The notes under the pieces: model-generated | Told to the model about the DNA's origin: nothing | Seen by the model: the letters and a program-made list of their open reading frames with translations, nothing else | The model's database searches: none | NCBI GenBank assembly: GCA_030035585.1 | Contig: CM057469.1 | Location: 58,731,501 to 58,795,500, forward strand | DNA length: 64,000 bases | Source of the DNA: Dugong dugon | Lineage: Eukaryota > Chordata > Mammalia > Sirenia > Dugongidae | Reading direction: 5' to 3' | Position numbers and translations under genes: made by a program | Part shown: positions 1 to 12,241 of the stretch, one piece after another | Numbering within the stretch: the first letter of the stretch is position 1 | Layout of the letters: each line of letters begins with the position of its first letter

Positions 1-538
1 GTCTCCTGCGCTTCAGATGCATGTTTTGCACGACATCTTCACCTGGATGTGTAATGAAAGTATCAAGTCTTACTTGTCCAAAAACAAACTCCCTGACTTA
101 CCTCTGCCCCCAAAATCAACTCTGCTTCAATTTTTTCTATGTCATAAATGGAAACTTCATTCTTCTAGTTTTACAGTCATCTTTGACTTTTTTCATACTC
201 TTACACCTTCCATCCATTTCTCCAGGGGTTGCTGTCTTTGATTCTTTCAAAATACATCCAGATTCTGATGGCTTCTGACAATTTCTTTTAGTACAATAGC
301 AACCTGTCTCAAGTCACAGCACTAATCTCCTAAACCGCAAGTAAAGAATGGCAGAAATGACTGTCACTCCAGGGTTATTTAGGTATTAGGTGAGAAAAAA
401 AGCTATCTTCTTTAACCTATTGTATTTTGGTTCCAACTGCTTAGCATATACCCTAATTAACAAATATATAAGTACATTCTCTTGTGAATTTTTAACAAAT
501 TAGCTTTCATAGTAATGATAAAATCTGTGTGTTAAAAC
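1..538. other. Unassigned AT-rich sequence
   Basis: No gene or clear repeat was recognised. Two overlapping open frames of 74 and 85 codons near the left edge have no recognisable domain and look like chance frames. Confidence 0.5.
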
Positions 539-690
539 AGTGCTTTTCAAACCTTACCATGTGTATGAATAGCCTGGTGATTCTGGTTTAGGGTGTCTAG
601 GTTTGGGTCTGAGATTCTGCATTCTCAGAGCTCCAGGGTAATACTGATGTTTCTAGTCCAGAGACTGTATTTTGAGTGTCAACTTGCTAG
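539..690 (+). mobile_element. MER5-like hAT-Charlie non-autonomous DNA transposon relic
   Basis: The stretch follows the MER5A pattern as I remember it: a start like CAGTGCTTTTCAAACC, then a 'gagattctgcattctcag' block near 612-630, then a 'ctgatgtttctagtcc' block and an end like 'tattttgagtgtcaac'. MER5 elements are short internally deleted hAT transposons shared by placental mammals, so this would be old. Divergence is high and terminal inverted repeats were not confirmed. Confidence 0.6.
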
Positions 691-758
691 ATGAAAACAG
701 TGCAAATAATTAGCAACTAATTGTATAGTTTCATCTTTTTTAAAAGAAAAAAAGATTT

Positions 759-771
759 AAGAGCATATTTT
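759..771. repeat. L1 target-site duplication, left copy
   Basis: AAGAGCATATTTT directly precedes the L1 5' end and recurs with one change at 8828-8840, just after the poly(A) tail. This fixes the borders of the L1 insertion. Confidence 0.8.
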
Positions 772-2394
772 TAGACTTCTGGGAAAATGGCGCTCTAGGC
801 AGAAGTACCACGCCATCCCTCCACAGCAAAAAACTAAGCCAAACAGAGAAAACAACAATCCTGAAACCCTAAAACATCAAATGAAGAGATAAGGAACTTA
901 GCCAAGCACCAAATGGAGTGAGAAAACTGACAGAACAGAGAGTGAGAAGAGATTCATACAGAGGTCCCCTATCAGCTAACACAGTGCCGATCCGCCATCT
1001 TGGACTCCTATCAGAGACCAGCAAACAGAGAGTACGAGAAAGCAGCTTCACGGAGCTTCCAGCGTGAGAAAAAACAACCAGTAATTTTCGATATACACTT
1101 TCCCACCCCACAGCCTTCTTCACCCCCACTAGGCCTCCTCTGCTTCCCACAGCCACCATCTCTTGCCGGGAAGCACCGGCTGCTTGGATTCCACCCACCT
1201 GAATGGGCCAGCTCTCTGAGTGCCATTTGTTGGCTGCTGGTGTTGCTTTTTTCTGCTTCATTGATTTCTTCCTTACCTCTCACAACTTCCCCCTCCTTTT
1301 ACTCAAATATCTGGCTCCGTGCACCATCTTTGCTTCTTCCTAAGGGGCTGTGGAGCTCCTTTCCACTGTGGAGCTGCTTTCTGGTCTGGGTGGCTGGGCT
1401 GGTGGGATCCCGGGGCTTTTGTTCATTTGTTTGTTTTGAATTGTTTGTTTGTTTTCCTTACCTTTTCTTGAGTTGGGAGGCTGTTCTGGCCAGGTGTTGC
1501 TGTGTGGCTTGGAAACTACCCCCTCGGCTTACACAGACATGCAGAGGGATCCCTGAGGACATTTCTTTTTTTGCTGTTTTTTTTTTTTTTTGGAGCTTTT
1601 CTTGCTCCTTCTTTTTTTTTTTTTTAATTTGTTTTGTTTTCTTTTCCATCTTTTTCCCTTTTTGTCTTTCTTCATTACTCAGTTTCTTGTCTCTCTGTAT
1701 CTTCCTTCTCTTTCTGTTCCCTGAATACCTGGCACTGTATACCTCTACACCTTCTAGCCAGGCTGTAGTGCAACATCTGAGAACAACTTCCCCAGACCTC
1801 ATAGTCACACTGGTGGGATCCCTGGGAACGTTGCTGTTCTAAAGAACCTTTCTGATTTTTGTTTATTCATTCTTTTCTTTTCTTTTTCTTCCTCTTTCCC
1901 TTTTTGTTTTTCTACATTTCATACTCTCTCACCTCTCCACTCCAATGGTAAGCTCCCCTAGCATTCTTTTTTGTTTGTATGTTTTTGGCTCCTGTTCCTC
2001 TGTCCTCTCTCCCATATCCAACTTAGCTCCACACATAACAATCTCACCACTACATCTTGCCTACTTGCACCGTGCACTTAACATCACACCACCAAGCAGT
2101 ACAGGCACGGCCTACCAGAACCTGCCCTGTATTGATTACTGACCTACCCGGGTGGCTATAGTAAGTGCCACAAACAACCCATCACAGTAACTCCTCTTCA
2201 GCTAGAGCTGCCCTGCCTTACCCCATATCTGAGTGACTGACCCTGCCAATTGGAGAAGGAGGCAAAAAGTATCGTGCCCACAGAGAAGCAAACAACAAAG
2301 AACGCACAGCCCACCACTCACACATAACCAAATTAAAAAAAAAGGGAAGAAACAAACAAATCTACAATCAATAAATGAGAACAATAACTACTGA
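772..2394 (+). promoter_or_regulatory. L1 copy A 5' UTR with internal promoter
   Basis: About 1.6 kb lies between the L1 5' end and the ORF1 start, which is long for an L1 5' UTR. It begins with 'gggaaaatggcgctctag' at 781-798, resembling the YY1-type start of mammalian L1s, and contains a reverse-oriented YY1-like GCCATCTTGG at 994-1003. T-rich tracts lie at 1576-1625 and 1855-1915. Open frames here on both strands (up to 280 codons at 1000-1842) are low-complexity, rich in S, L, F and P, and do not resemble known L1 proteins. Promoter function is inferred from the L1 family, not shown. Confidence 0.7.
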
Positions 2395-3446
2395 ATGCTC
2401 CGAAGACAGCAGACAATATCAAAACATTTACAAAAACAGGACAGGATGGTTTCGGTAGGCATCCAAAATAAAACCCCAGATCACTTTCCAGTGGAAGAAA
2501 AGGCACTAGAACTACCTGATATGGAATTCAGATCTCTAATACTCAGAATTGTCCAAGATCTGAAGCAAAAAGCAGAGAAAAATGAGGAAAAAATAGACAA
2601 ATTAATGGAAAATACAGACAAAAAATTGGAAGAATTCAGGAAAATAATGCAGGAACAAAATGTCAAAATAAATTCACAACTGGAAATTATACAAAGACAA
2701 CAATTAGAAATCCAAAAGATAAACAACAAAATTTCAGAAATGGACAGTGTCATAGAAGTGCTAAGAAGCAGATTTGAAAAGGTGGAACACAGGATCAGTG
2801 GAATTCAAGACAAACAGTTGGCTACAACTCTGTTTGAGGAAAACTCAGAAAAAAGAACAAAGAAAAATGAAGAGACCCTGAGAGTTATGTGGGATACAAT
2901 CAAAAGCAAAAATTTTCGAGTAATTGGAGTTCCAGAACGGGGGGTGGGGGGAACAGAAAACACAGAGAGGATCATTGAAGAACTGCTGACAGAAAACTTC
3001 CCCAATACCATGAAAGATGTAAAGCTGGCCATCCAAGAAGCTCAACAAACCCCATATAGGAGAGACCCCAAAAGAAAATCACCAAGGCATATCATAATCA
3101 CTCTTGGCAAAACAAAGACAAACATAGAATCCTGAGAGCAGCTCATGAAAAACAAGAAGTCACATACAGAGGAGAAACAATAAGACTAAGCTCAGATTAT
3201 TCAGCAGAAACCATTCAGGCAAGAAGGCAATGGGATGACATATATAAAATCTTGAAAGAAAAAAATCGCCAGCTAATAATAATATATCCTGCAAAACTCT
3301 CATTCAAATATGATGGTGAAATTAGATCTTTTCCAGATAAACAGAAATTAAGGGAATATGTAAAAGCAAAACCAAAGTTACAAGAATTATTAAAGGGAGT
3401 TCTACGATCTGAGAACAAAAAACTTCAGCTCACAGGCAGAATCTAG
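2395..3446 (+). pseudogene. L1 copy A ORF1 (RNA-binding chaperone), frameshifted
   Basis: ORF1p is the L1 nucleic-acid chaperone that coats L1 RNA. An open frame of 246 codons from the ATG at 2395 shows the expected order: a basic N-terminus, a long coiled coil rich in E, K, I, L and Q (about residues 50-145), then an RRM-like block with 'FRVIGVPERG' and a charged 'RRDPKRKSPRHIII' stretch. It stops at 3133-3135. The C-terminal domain continues in another frame ('LSFKYDGEIRSFPDKQKL' from about 3298) to a stop at 3446. One frameshift near 3110-3125 therefore separates two otherwise open parts, about 350 codons in total, normal for ORF1. Confidence 0.9.
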
Positions 3447-3873
3447 GATGTAGGACTGTACCAACCAGTTACCAATCTAGGAAATGAACTCTCAAGGACT
3501 ATCCAAAACCAAAAGAAATACCACAGGGAATCAGAGCAGTTAATCAGAAAATGACAACAACATCAAAACAATAAAAGAGGGAATAAACGGCATACGTATA
3601 GAACCTTCTAATGGAGAGGAAGGCAAGGCAATACCAAGTAATGGTAGACTGCTTCAAACTTAGAAAGATAAGGGTAAAATTCATGGTAACCACAAAGAAA
3701 GTTAACAAACATACTTGAAAAAAAAAAAAGAGAAAAAAGATAAAGTCTCAGCAAAAACAAAACCTATAAAAACAAAAGAAATGAAAAAAAATCCACAAAC
3801 AAAAGTAACTCAGCACAAGAGAGTAAGAAGAACAAAGAAAACGTCAGCACCACAAAAAAAAAAGCACTACAAA

Positions 3874-6800
3874 ATGACAGCAACAAACTCACATCTATCA
3901 ATAATTACTCTGAATGTAAATGGACTCAATGCACCCATAAAGAGACGGAGAGTGAAGGAATGGATGAGAAAACAGGATCCATCATTATGCTGTCTACAAG
4001 AGACACCTTAGAAACAAAGATGTGAACTTATTAAAAGTCAAAGGTTGGAAAAAAATATATCAAGCTAACAACTACCAAAAAAGAGCAGGAGTGGCAATAC
4101 TAATCTCAGATCAAATAGACTTTAAAACAAAATCCACCATAAAAGACAAAGAAGGACACTATATAATGATTAAGGGGACGATACATCATGAAGACATAAC
4201 CATAATAAACCTTTATACTCCCAATGACAGTGCTCCAAAATACATAAAACAAACTCTAACAACACTGAAAAGAGAAATTGACAGTTCAACAATAGTAGTA
4301 GAAGACTTCAACACACCACTCTCAGTAAAGGACAGAACAATTAAGAAGAAACTCAGCAAAGATACAGAAGACCTAAAGGGCAAAATCAGCCAACATGACC
4401 TCATAGAAATATATAGAACACTCCATCCAACTACTGCAAAGTAAACGCTCTTTTCTAATGCACATGGAACGTTCTCCAGAATAGACCACATCTTAGGCCA
4501 CAGAACAATCCTCAACAAGATCCGAAACGTTGAGATAATTCAAAGTATCTTCTCTGACCACAATGCCATCAAGGTAGGAATTAACAACAGAAACAGTAAG
4601 GAAAAAAAATCAATTACATGGAAATTGAATAATACCCTGTTTACACATCACCAGGTAATAGAAGAAATCAGAGATGGGGTTAAAAAATTCCTAGAATCAA
4701 ATGAGAATGAAAACACATCATACCAAAACCTTTAGGACACAGCAAAGGCAGTCCTCAGAGGACAATTTATAGCAATAGATGCACACATCAAAAAAGAAGA
4801 AAGGGATAAAATCAAAACATTTAATACAGAATTCAAACAAACAGAAAGAGAACAGCAAAAAAAGCCCACAGCCACCGGAAGAAAGGAAATAGTAAAGATC
4901 AGAGCAGAAATCAATGAAATAGAGAACCGAACGCAATAGAAAGAATCAACAAAACCAAAAGTTGGTTCTTTGAAAGAATCAACAAAATCGACAAACCACT
5001 GGCCAGACTGACAAAAGGAAAACAGGAGAGGACACAAATAACCCAAATAAGAAATGAAATGGGGGACATTACAAAAGACCCAACTGAAATAAAAAGGATT
5101 ATAACAGAATATTATGAAAAACTATACTCCAACAAATTTGAAAACCTAGAGGAAATGGATAAATTTCTAGAAACACACTACCTACCCAAACTACTACAAA
5201 GCGATGTTGAAAATCTGAACAGACCCATAACAAGAGAAGAGATTGAAAAGGTAATAAAAAACTCCCAACCATAAAAAGCCCTGGCCCAGATGGCTTCACT
5301 GGAGAATTCTACAAAAAATTTAAGGAAGAGCTTGTACCAATACTACTCAAGGTATTTCAGAGCATAGAAAAGGAAGCAACACTTCCAAATTCATTCTATG
5401 AAGCCAGCATAATGCTGATACCAAAACCAAGCAAAGATGTCACAAAAAAAGAAAATTACAGACCAATATCTCTTATGTATATAGATGTAAAAATTCTGAA
5501 CAAAATTCTAGCCAATAGAATTCAGCATCATATCAAAAAAAATAATACACCACGACCAAGTAGAATTCATACCAGGTATGCAAGGATGATTCAACATTAG
5601 AAAATCAATCAGCGTAATCCACCTCATAAATAAAAGGAAAGAAAAGAACAACATGATCATCTCAACTGATGTAGAAAAGGCATTTGACAATGTCCAATAC
5701 CCATTCCTGATAAAAAACTCTCAATAAAATAGGTGTAGAAGGGAAATTTCTCAACATAATAAAGGGCATCTATGAAAAACCAATGGACAACATCATTCTT
5801 AATGGAAAGAGGCTGAAAACATTCCCCTTGAAAACAAGAACAAGACAAGGATGCCCTTTATTACCACTCCTATTTAACACTGTGCTGAAAGTTCTAGCTA
5901 GAGCAATAAGACAAGAAAAAGAAATAAAGGACATCCAAATCAGTAATAAAGGAGTTAAACTGTCCCTGTTTGCAGATGATATGACTCCACGAGAAATCTA
6001 CTGGAACTAATAGAAAGATTCAGCAGTGTAGCAGGATACAAGATAAACATAGAAAAATCAGTTGGATTCCTACACACCAATAAGGAGAATGATGAAAAGG
6101 AAATCAGGAAAACGATACCATTTTCAATAGCCCCTAAAAATATAAAATACTTAGGAATAAATCTAACCAGGGAATTAAAAGACCTATACAAACAAAACTA
6201 CAAAACACTGCTGCAAGAAACCCGAAGGGATCTACAAAAATGGAAAAAACATACCATGCTTATGGATAGGTAGACTCAACATTGTGAAAATGACAATTCT
6301 ACCCAAAGCAATTTACAAATACAACAAAATCCTGATCCAAATACCAACAACATTCTTCAAAGAGATGGAAAAACTAATCATTAAATTTATATGGAAAGGG
6401 AAGAAGCCCTAAATAAGTAAAGCACTACTGAAGAAGAAGAATAAAGTTGGAGGACTCACACTGCCTAACCTCAGAACCTACTATACGGTTATGGTAGTCA
6501 AAGAAGCCTGGTACTTGTACAATGACAGATACAATGACCAATGGAACAGAATTGAGAACCCAGATGTAAATCCATCCACCTACAGTCACCTGATCTTCGA
6601 CAAGGACCCAAAGTCCATCAAATGGGGAAAAGACAGTCTTTTTAACAAACGGTGCTGGCAAAACTGGATATCCATTTGCAAAAAAATGAAACAGGACCCA
6701 TACCTCACGCCATATACAAAAACTACTTCAAAATGGATCAAAGAACTAAATATAAAACCAAAAACTATAAAGTTCACAGAAGAAAAAATAGGACCAACAC

Positions 6801-7668
6801 TACAGGCCTTAATACACTGCATTAGCAGGATACAAACCTTAACCCTCAACACACAAACACCAGAAGATAAGCTAGATAACTGGGATCTTCTAAAAATCAA
6901 ACACCTATGCTCTTCAAAAGACTTCACCAAAAGAGTCAAAAGAGAACCTACAGACTGGGAAGAAATTTTTGGACAGTACAAGTCAGGCAAAGATCTAATC
7001 TCCATAATCTAAAAGAAAATCCAAAACCTCTACAACAAAAAACAAATAATCCTATTAAAAAATAGGCAAAGGAAATGAACAGACACTTCACCAAAGAAGC
7101 CATTCAAATGGCCCACACACATGAGGAAATGCTCGCGATCACTAGCCATTAGAGACATGCAAATTAAAACCACAATGAGATACCATCTCACCCCGGCATT
7201 ACTGGCATGAATCAAAAACACTGGAAATAACATATGTTGGAGGGGTCGTGGGGAGATGGGAACTCTTATGCACTGCTGGTGGGAATGCAAAATGATACAA
7301 CCATTTTGGAAAATGATATGGTGCTTCCTCAGAAAGCTAGAAATAGACATACCATTCGATCCAGCAATCCCACTCCTAGGAATATATCCTAGAGAAATAA
7401 GAGTTGTCACTCGAATAGACATATCACACCTATGTTCATGGCAGCATTATTCACAATAGCAAAATGGTGGAAACAACCTAGAAGCCCATCAACAGATGAA
7501 TGTATAAACAAACTATAGTACATACACACAATGGAGTACTATGCAATGGGAAAAAACAATGATGAATCTGCGAAGCGTCTTATAAAATGGATGAAACTGG
7601 AGGACATTATGCTGAGTGAAATAGGTCAATCACAAAAGGACAAATATTATATGGGACCAATATTGTAA
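3874..7668 (+). pseudogene. L1 copy A ORF2 (endonuclease-reverse transcriptase), multiply broken
   Basis: ORF2p cuts target DNA and reverse transcribes L1 RNA. From the ATG at 3874 the endonuclease start reads 'ITLNVNGLNAPIKR' and runs to a stop at 4009-4011; the endonuclease continues at 4022-4444 with 'GVAILISDQIDF' and 'DFNTPLS'. Reverse-transcriptase blocks are open at 5059-5274, 5412-5600 and 5783-6010. The catalytic FADD is kept, with the Asp codons at 5975-5980, but about 25 bases are missing straight after the next Met, which shifts the frame. A C-terminal part is open at 6491-7012, and the Cys-rich end ('MHCWWEC') at 7256-7459. The stop TAA at 7666-7668 matches the usual ORF2 end. 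Confidence 0.92.
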
Positions 7669-8827
7669 AAACCCATGAAAAAGTTCACACACAAAATGTA
7701 ACAAGCTTTGTTGGTTACCAGGGATAGGAGGGGTGGGGTGGGGGAATACTAAATAGGCAATAGATAAATGGTATCTTGGGTGAAGGGTGAGACAATACAC
7801 AATACAGGGGAAACCAGCACGACTTGTACAAGGAAAGGTCATGGAAGCTCCATAGACACATCCAAACTCCCTGAGGGACTGAATTGCTGTGTGGAGGGCT
7901 GTGGGGACCATGGTCTCAGGGAACGTCTAGGTCAATTGGCATAACACAGTTTATAAAGACAATGTTCTACCTTCTACCTTGGTGAATAGTGTCTGGGCTC
8001 TTAAAAGCCTGTGAGAATCCATCTAAGGTACTCAACTGGTCTCATCCCTTCGGGAGCAAGGGAGAACAGGATACAAGGAAAAGATTAGTCCAAAGGACTA
8101 ATGGACCACAGCTACCAAGGCCTCCACCAGACTGAGTCCAGTACAGCTAGATGGTGCCCAGCTACCACCACTGACTGCTCTGACCAGGATCACAACAGCG
8201 GATTCTGGACAGAGCTGGAGATGGATGTAGAACAAAATTCTAACTCACAAAAAAACAAAAAGACCAGATTTACTGGCCTAAAGGAGACTGGAGAAAGCCC
8301 GAGAGTATGGCCCCCAGACACCCTTTTAGCTCAGTGGTGAAGTCATTTCCAAGGTTCACCGTTCACCTGGGAGTAGACAGCCCCATAAAATCAAATGGGA
8401 CTAATGAGGTGCAGCAGTCCAGTGACAAGGGCCAGAAGGCAGAAGGGGACAGGGAAGCTGGTGATAGGGACCCAAGGTTGAGAAAGGATAGTGTTGCTGT
8501 GTTGTGAGGTTGTTAACCATTGTCATAGGGCAACGTGTACTAACTGTTAAATGAGAAACTATTTTGTTCTGTAAGCCTTCATCTAAAATGAGAATAGCAG
8601 CAGAATTGCAAGAGCTTAGTCGACGTCACTGAACTGTGCATGTAGAAATTTTTGAAATGGTGTATCTTTGGCTATGTATATTTTCACCAAAAAAAAATGG
8701 TCGAGAAGTTAGAGGGTTGACATGTTGTGGGGTTGTTAACCAATGTCATAAAACAATATGTGTGCTACTTTTTCATGAGAAACTATTTGTTCTGTAAGCC
8801 TTCATCTGAAGTACAATTAAAAAAAAA
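7669..8827 (+). repeat. L1 copy A 3' UTR with internal duplication and poly(A) tail
   Basis: The 3' UTR has a roughly 90-base segment present twice, at about 8501-8587 and 8723-8817. Both copies carry 'gttgttaacca', 'gagaaactatt' and 'ttctgtaagccttcatct'. The element ends in an A tract at 8818-8829 that runs into the TSD. The same doubled segment is in the younger L1 at 26231-29250 (antisense), so it marks a subfamily. Confidence 0.8.
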
Positions 8828-8840
8828 AAGAACATATTTT
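8828..8840. repeat. L1 target-site duplication, right copy
   Basis: AAGAACATATTTT directly follows the L1 poly(A) tail and matches 759-771 at 12 of 13 bases. Confidence 0.8.
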
Positions 8841-8863
8841 CAGAACATTACATATACAAATTA

Positions 8864-9028
8864 AAAGAAAAAAAAACCTTTCCGTTGAGTCGATTCTGAC
8901 TCATAGCGACCCTACAGGACAGAGTAGAACTGCCCCCATAGAGTTTCCAAGGAGATCCTGGTGGATTTGAACTGCCGACCCTTTGATTAGCAGCGGTTGC
9001 ACTTAACCACTATGCCAAGGTTTCCACA
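8864..9028 (-). mobile_element. AfroSINE (short form), antisense
   Basis: On the plus strand it reads A-run, 'gagtcgattctgactcatagcgaccctac', 'ggacagagtagaactgcccc', 'gtttccaagg', 'tggatttgaactgccgaccctt' and a degraded tRNA-derived head near 9000-9025. The order is that of a reverse-complemented AfroSINE. It lies about 25 bases beyond the L1 TSD. Confidence 0.9.
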
Positions 9029-11279
9029 TATACAAATAGGTTATGAAAATCTCCCATTCAAAAGCATATTTGCTTCCTTTTTGTTTTTTATCTTCAGACA
9101 TTTTACCTCTGCAATTAATAATGACTGAAATAAACAAAAAGCGATGAGGACTTTTTCAGAAAGGGCTGTGCAGCCGAGATGAGCCTTACTCTTGCTTATT
9201 TGATGGAGAAAACTAACTCTTAACTTATCTTGGTTTACTTAGTCAGTGTATTGGAATATGATCACCAATTCCCAAAAAAACTGACATTACTCTTGAGATA
9301 CCATAAGTGCGAATAGCTTTAGAGTTCAGGTCCTGCTATAATAATGAGCCCAGAAAAGCTCCTGCTGCTATCACAAAGTCTCAACAACTGCTTTGTGGGT
9401 CTGGATAAGTGTGGCGCTGGTACATCTAGAAAATTCACTGGGAGAAAACAATTTGTTCAAATGAGACTTTCAATAACATCCAAACACCTGGCCATGGTAA
9501 AACTAGAATTTCTGACTCAAGAGAATGAGAAGAGTAAAACTGCCATTGGGGAAGCAGCTTGAAATTCTTTCATTTGATGTGAATCTGTTCCTTTTCTCCT
9601 CCTTATACTTAGGAATTAAAGAACTGGGCTAGGAGATCTCACTCAGTCTTTCTCTTCAAAGGATAAAAAAAAAAAAAAAAATTGAAGGAAGAATAATGCA
9701 GTTAACAGCTGTTACTATCTTGAAGGATAAGTCAAGGTTCATATTGCTAGGAAATGTGGGACTCAACTGAGTATATTCCGCATTTATCTCTCTCTTTTGA
9801 GAAATGAAAATCATGGCTTATCACGATTCAACAGATGTTGTTCTAGAGACCATTGATTCAGGAGGGCATGTTGATATGAATGTCATCCTCTATAAGGTTG
9901 ATATCTTGGGTCACTATATTGAATTAGAAGTTGAGAAGTTAGGAAGAAAGCATATGAGGGTGGTTTTAGTTATCTATAGTATCATTACTGCTTAATGGAA
10001 GAGATTGTAGAGTCTAATAAATACTACAGAACTTTGTGAATGTACTAAATTCCACTGATATGTCCATGGTAAAATGATGTTATGATGAAATTTTATGTTA
10101 CTTGACTCTCACCTCAATAAAAAAAATGAGAGACCTTTGTAAATTGTTTAGGGTATGTTGTCTCTGTCTTCAATTTTTGTAGTTAATTCATGCCTTCATT
10201 GCATAATGATTGGAAAATTTTTCTATTTTTCTGTACTTTTACATTTCTGAATGTATCAATGTGTTATTTGGTTTTTACCCAGGAAAATTAGAGTAAATAT
10301 TATTTAACACAATAAAAATTTTTATATTAAAAATTGAACTATAGAAAGGACATTTTTCTATTGAAAATTTGAAAATACTTACTCCATGTTGTTCTATTAT
10401 ACTAAAGTCAATTTGTTTATTATACTAAAGACAATCTTAAGTTTTCTCAAACAAATGTTTTGTTTTCTGATTGTCAATGTGTAATTTAATGTATGATTAC
10501 AAAAATAAATCCGTCACCCATTATCTACACTGGCTTAATAAAGAATACATTCATTGTTCATTCCCATATTATACTATATTTAAACCGATAACTTTCAAGT
10601 AAGAAATATTTATCTAATTATTAATTCTTACTATTTCACTTTTATTATTTTCTTCTTTTGAATCAAAGTTAACTATAAAGCATACTTTATGAATATCAAA
10701 ATATTTTTTCATAAAGGTATTTTGTCAGTCTATTTATCTGCCATTTATCTTTATCCACTCACTGAAAGATGCCTGAATACTTTTTTAAGTGAATTTTAAT
10801 TTTTATTATTTTATGTATTGGATTTCTGATGTTTTTCCCTCTCTTCTTGAACTTTACTTGAATCATCATAATGATCACATAAATATTTTTATATGAAGAA
10901 TGTTCCCCACCTCCAACTACCACACACACACAGTAATATTGGCTCTACAGTCTACTCAAGCTAAAATGGATGAGAGTAGGTAAACTGTTATTAAGATAAT
11001 AAGGTCTTAAATCTGAGTACAAATAAGTAGAACCTTATAGAAAAAACATTGGCAATATATAGCAAAGTAATTTTAAATAATAATAACACTTAATCTGTAT
11101 TTTCTCTTCTAGAAAGCTACTCCAATGAGGTAATTTGAAATGCTGACCAAGATTTAAGTTTGAATATGATTGTGTAGCATTATTTACAATCAGGGAAACT
11201 GGAAGTAGTTGAAAGACTTAACAACAGGTGAATAATTAAATGAGACAAAAAATAATTTCATGCGTTCTAAATATTTCTA
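9029..11279. other. Unassigned sequence, about 2.2 kb
   Basis: No clear repeat or gene was recognised. Open frames of 72 codons (9344-9562) and 63 codons (9804-9995) have no known domain. An A tract lies at 9665-9680 and a short CA run near 10921-10931. AT content is high from 10100 to 10900. Confidence 0.4.
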
Positions 11280-11656
11280 AAACACGCTCATTTTCTCCAC
11301 CACTCCTCCAGAAACACACACCTTACCAACATTTATACTTGGAAAAGTGCCATAGTTTCCCAGCTGGTCTTCTGTATCTTCTCCTCAAGTAAGCCTCATA
11401 AAATACACTAATAGGTCAAACCAAAAGGCCAAGCCATTATAAGATTTTTATTTCACCAGGAAACTCTCTTTTATTGTGTTTGGGAGAAATAACATTTGAT
11501 GTTTTTATGTACTCATTACATTAATGCATGTCTTTATAAATAAATTTTAAGCTCTGTAAAATCAGAAATTTTGTCTGTTTTACTCATCATTGCTTCCTCA
11601 ATTTTTACTTCATACATACTATCACTTAGTACATATTTATTAAATGAATGAATGAC
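11280..11656 (+). mobile_element. L2 LINE 3' end
   Basis: The last 120 bases fit the L2 3' terminus: 'ttttaagctctgtaaaatcag', 'ttttgtctgttttactcat', 'acttagtacatatttattaa' and a terminal 'atgaatgaatga' at 11643-11653. The upstream part from about 11280 is weaker and assigned by continuity. L2 is an ancient LINE dead before the placental radiation. Confidence 0.65.
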
Positions 11657-11702
11657 TAAATACAAAATGGTATCAATATAAATGTGACATTATGAAGAGT
11701 TG

Positions 11703-12241
11703 TTGTGATGGTTAAGGTTGTGTGTGAACTTGGCTGGGCCATGATTGTCAGTGTTTTGGTAGTCAAATTATATTATGATCACTTCCCTGTTGAGATTTGA
11801 TATGTAATCACCCCCATAACGGGATCTGCTGTGAGTAGCCAATCAGTTGAAAGAGAATTTCCTTGGGCATGTGGCCTGCATCTGAATATAAGCAGATAGT
11901 CTGGCTTTTGCCTACACTGGATCCTGCAGCTGGTTCCTGTTCATCTGACCTCCGGTTCTTGGGACTTGAGCTAGTAGTTTACCTGAGGTCTTGTCTGCCA
12001 GTCTTGGGATTCATCAGTTTTCACAGCCTGTGAGCAAGAGCCCTGCTCTCCAACCTGCTGATCTTGGGTTCACCAACCCCTGTGGCTACTTGAATCAGGA
12101 GAAGCCGCTGTCCTGATCCATGGACTTGGGATCTTCCAATCTCTACAACTGTGTGAGCCATTTCCTTGATAGAAATCTCTCTCTATATATATTGATACGC
12201 TTTACTAGTTTTGCTTCCCTAGAGAGCACAGCCTAAGATAG
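11703..12241 (+). mobile_element. LTR-like interspersed repeat, probably a solo LTR relic
   Basis: This 540-base unit starts 'gttgtgatggttaaggttgtg', contains 'caacctgctgatcttgggttcacc', and ends with a 'gtgtgagccatttccttgatagaaatctctctctatata' type region followed by 'gcttccctagagagcacagcctaaga'. It resembles a family of mammalian solo LTRs I recognise by layout but cannot name. No internal viral region was seen. It looks old. A non-LTR origin is not excluded. Confidence 0.5.

Larger units (their letters stand above)
772..8827 (+). mobile_element. Full-length L1 LINE, inactivated (L1 copy A)
   Basis: This is a complete L1 of about 8.06 kb: a long 5' UTR (772-2394), ORF1 (2395-3446), a short spacer, ORF2 (3874-7668), a 3' UTR (7669-8817) and a poly(A) tail. 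A 13-base TSD with one mismatch flanks it. It encoded the machinery for its own target-primed reverse transcription, but ORF1 has one frameshift and ORF2 many breaks, so it cannot be active. It shares 3' UTR structure with the younger L1 at 26231-29250 and differs in its 5' UTR from the older L1 at 24543-35066. Its border with AfroSINE 8864-9028 is separated only by flank. Confidence 0.95.

Noticed and set aside
1000-1842. 280-codon plus-strand open frame, the longest in the window, and overlapping minus frames
   Set aside because: It lies in the L1 5' UTR, is low-complexity with long F, S and L runs from T tracts, and has no recognisable domain.
9804-9995. 63-codon frame with balanced composition, possible exon
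   Set aside because: No protein family recognised and no splice or conservation evidence available from the sequence alone.
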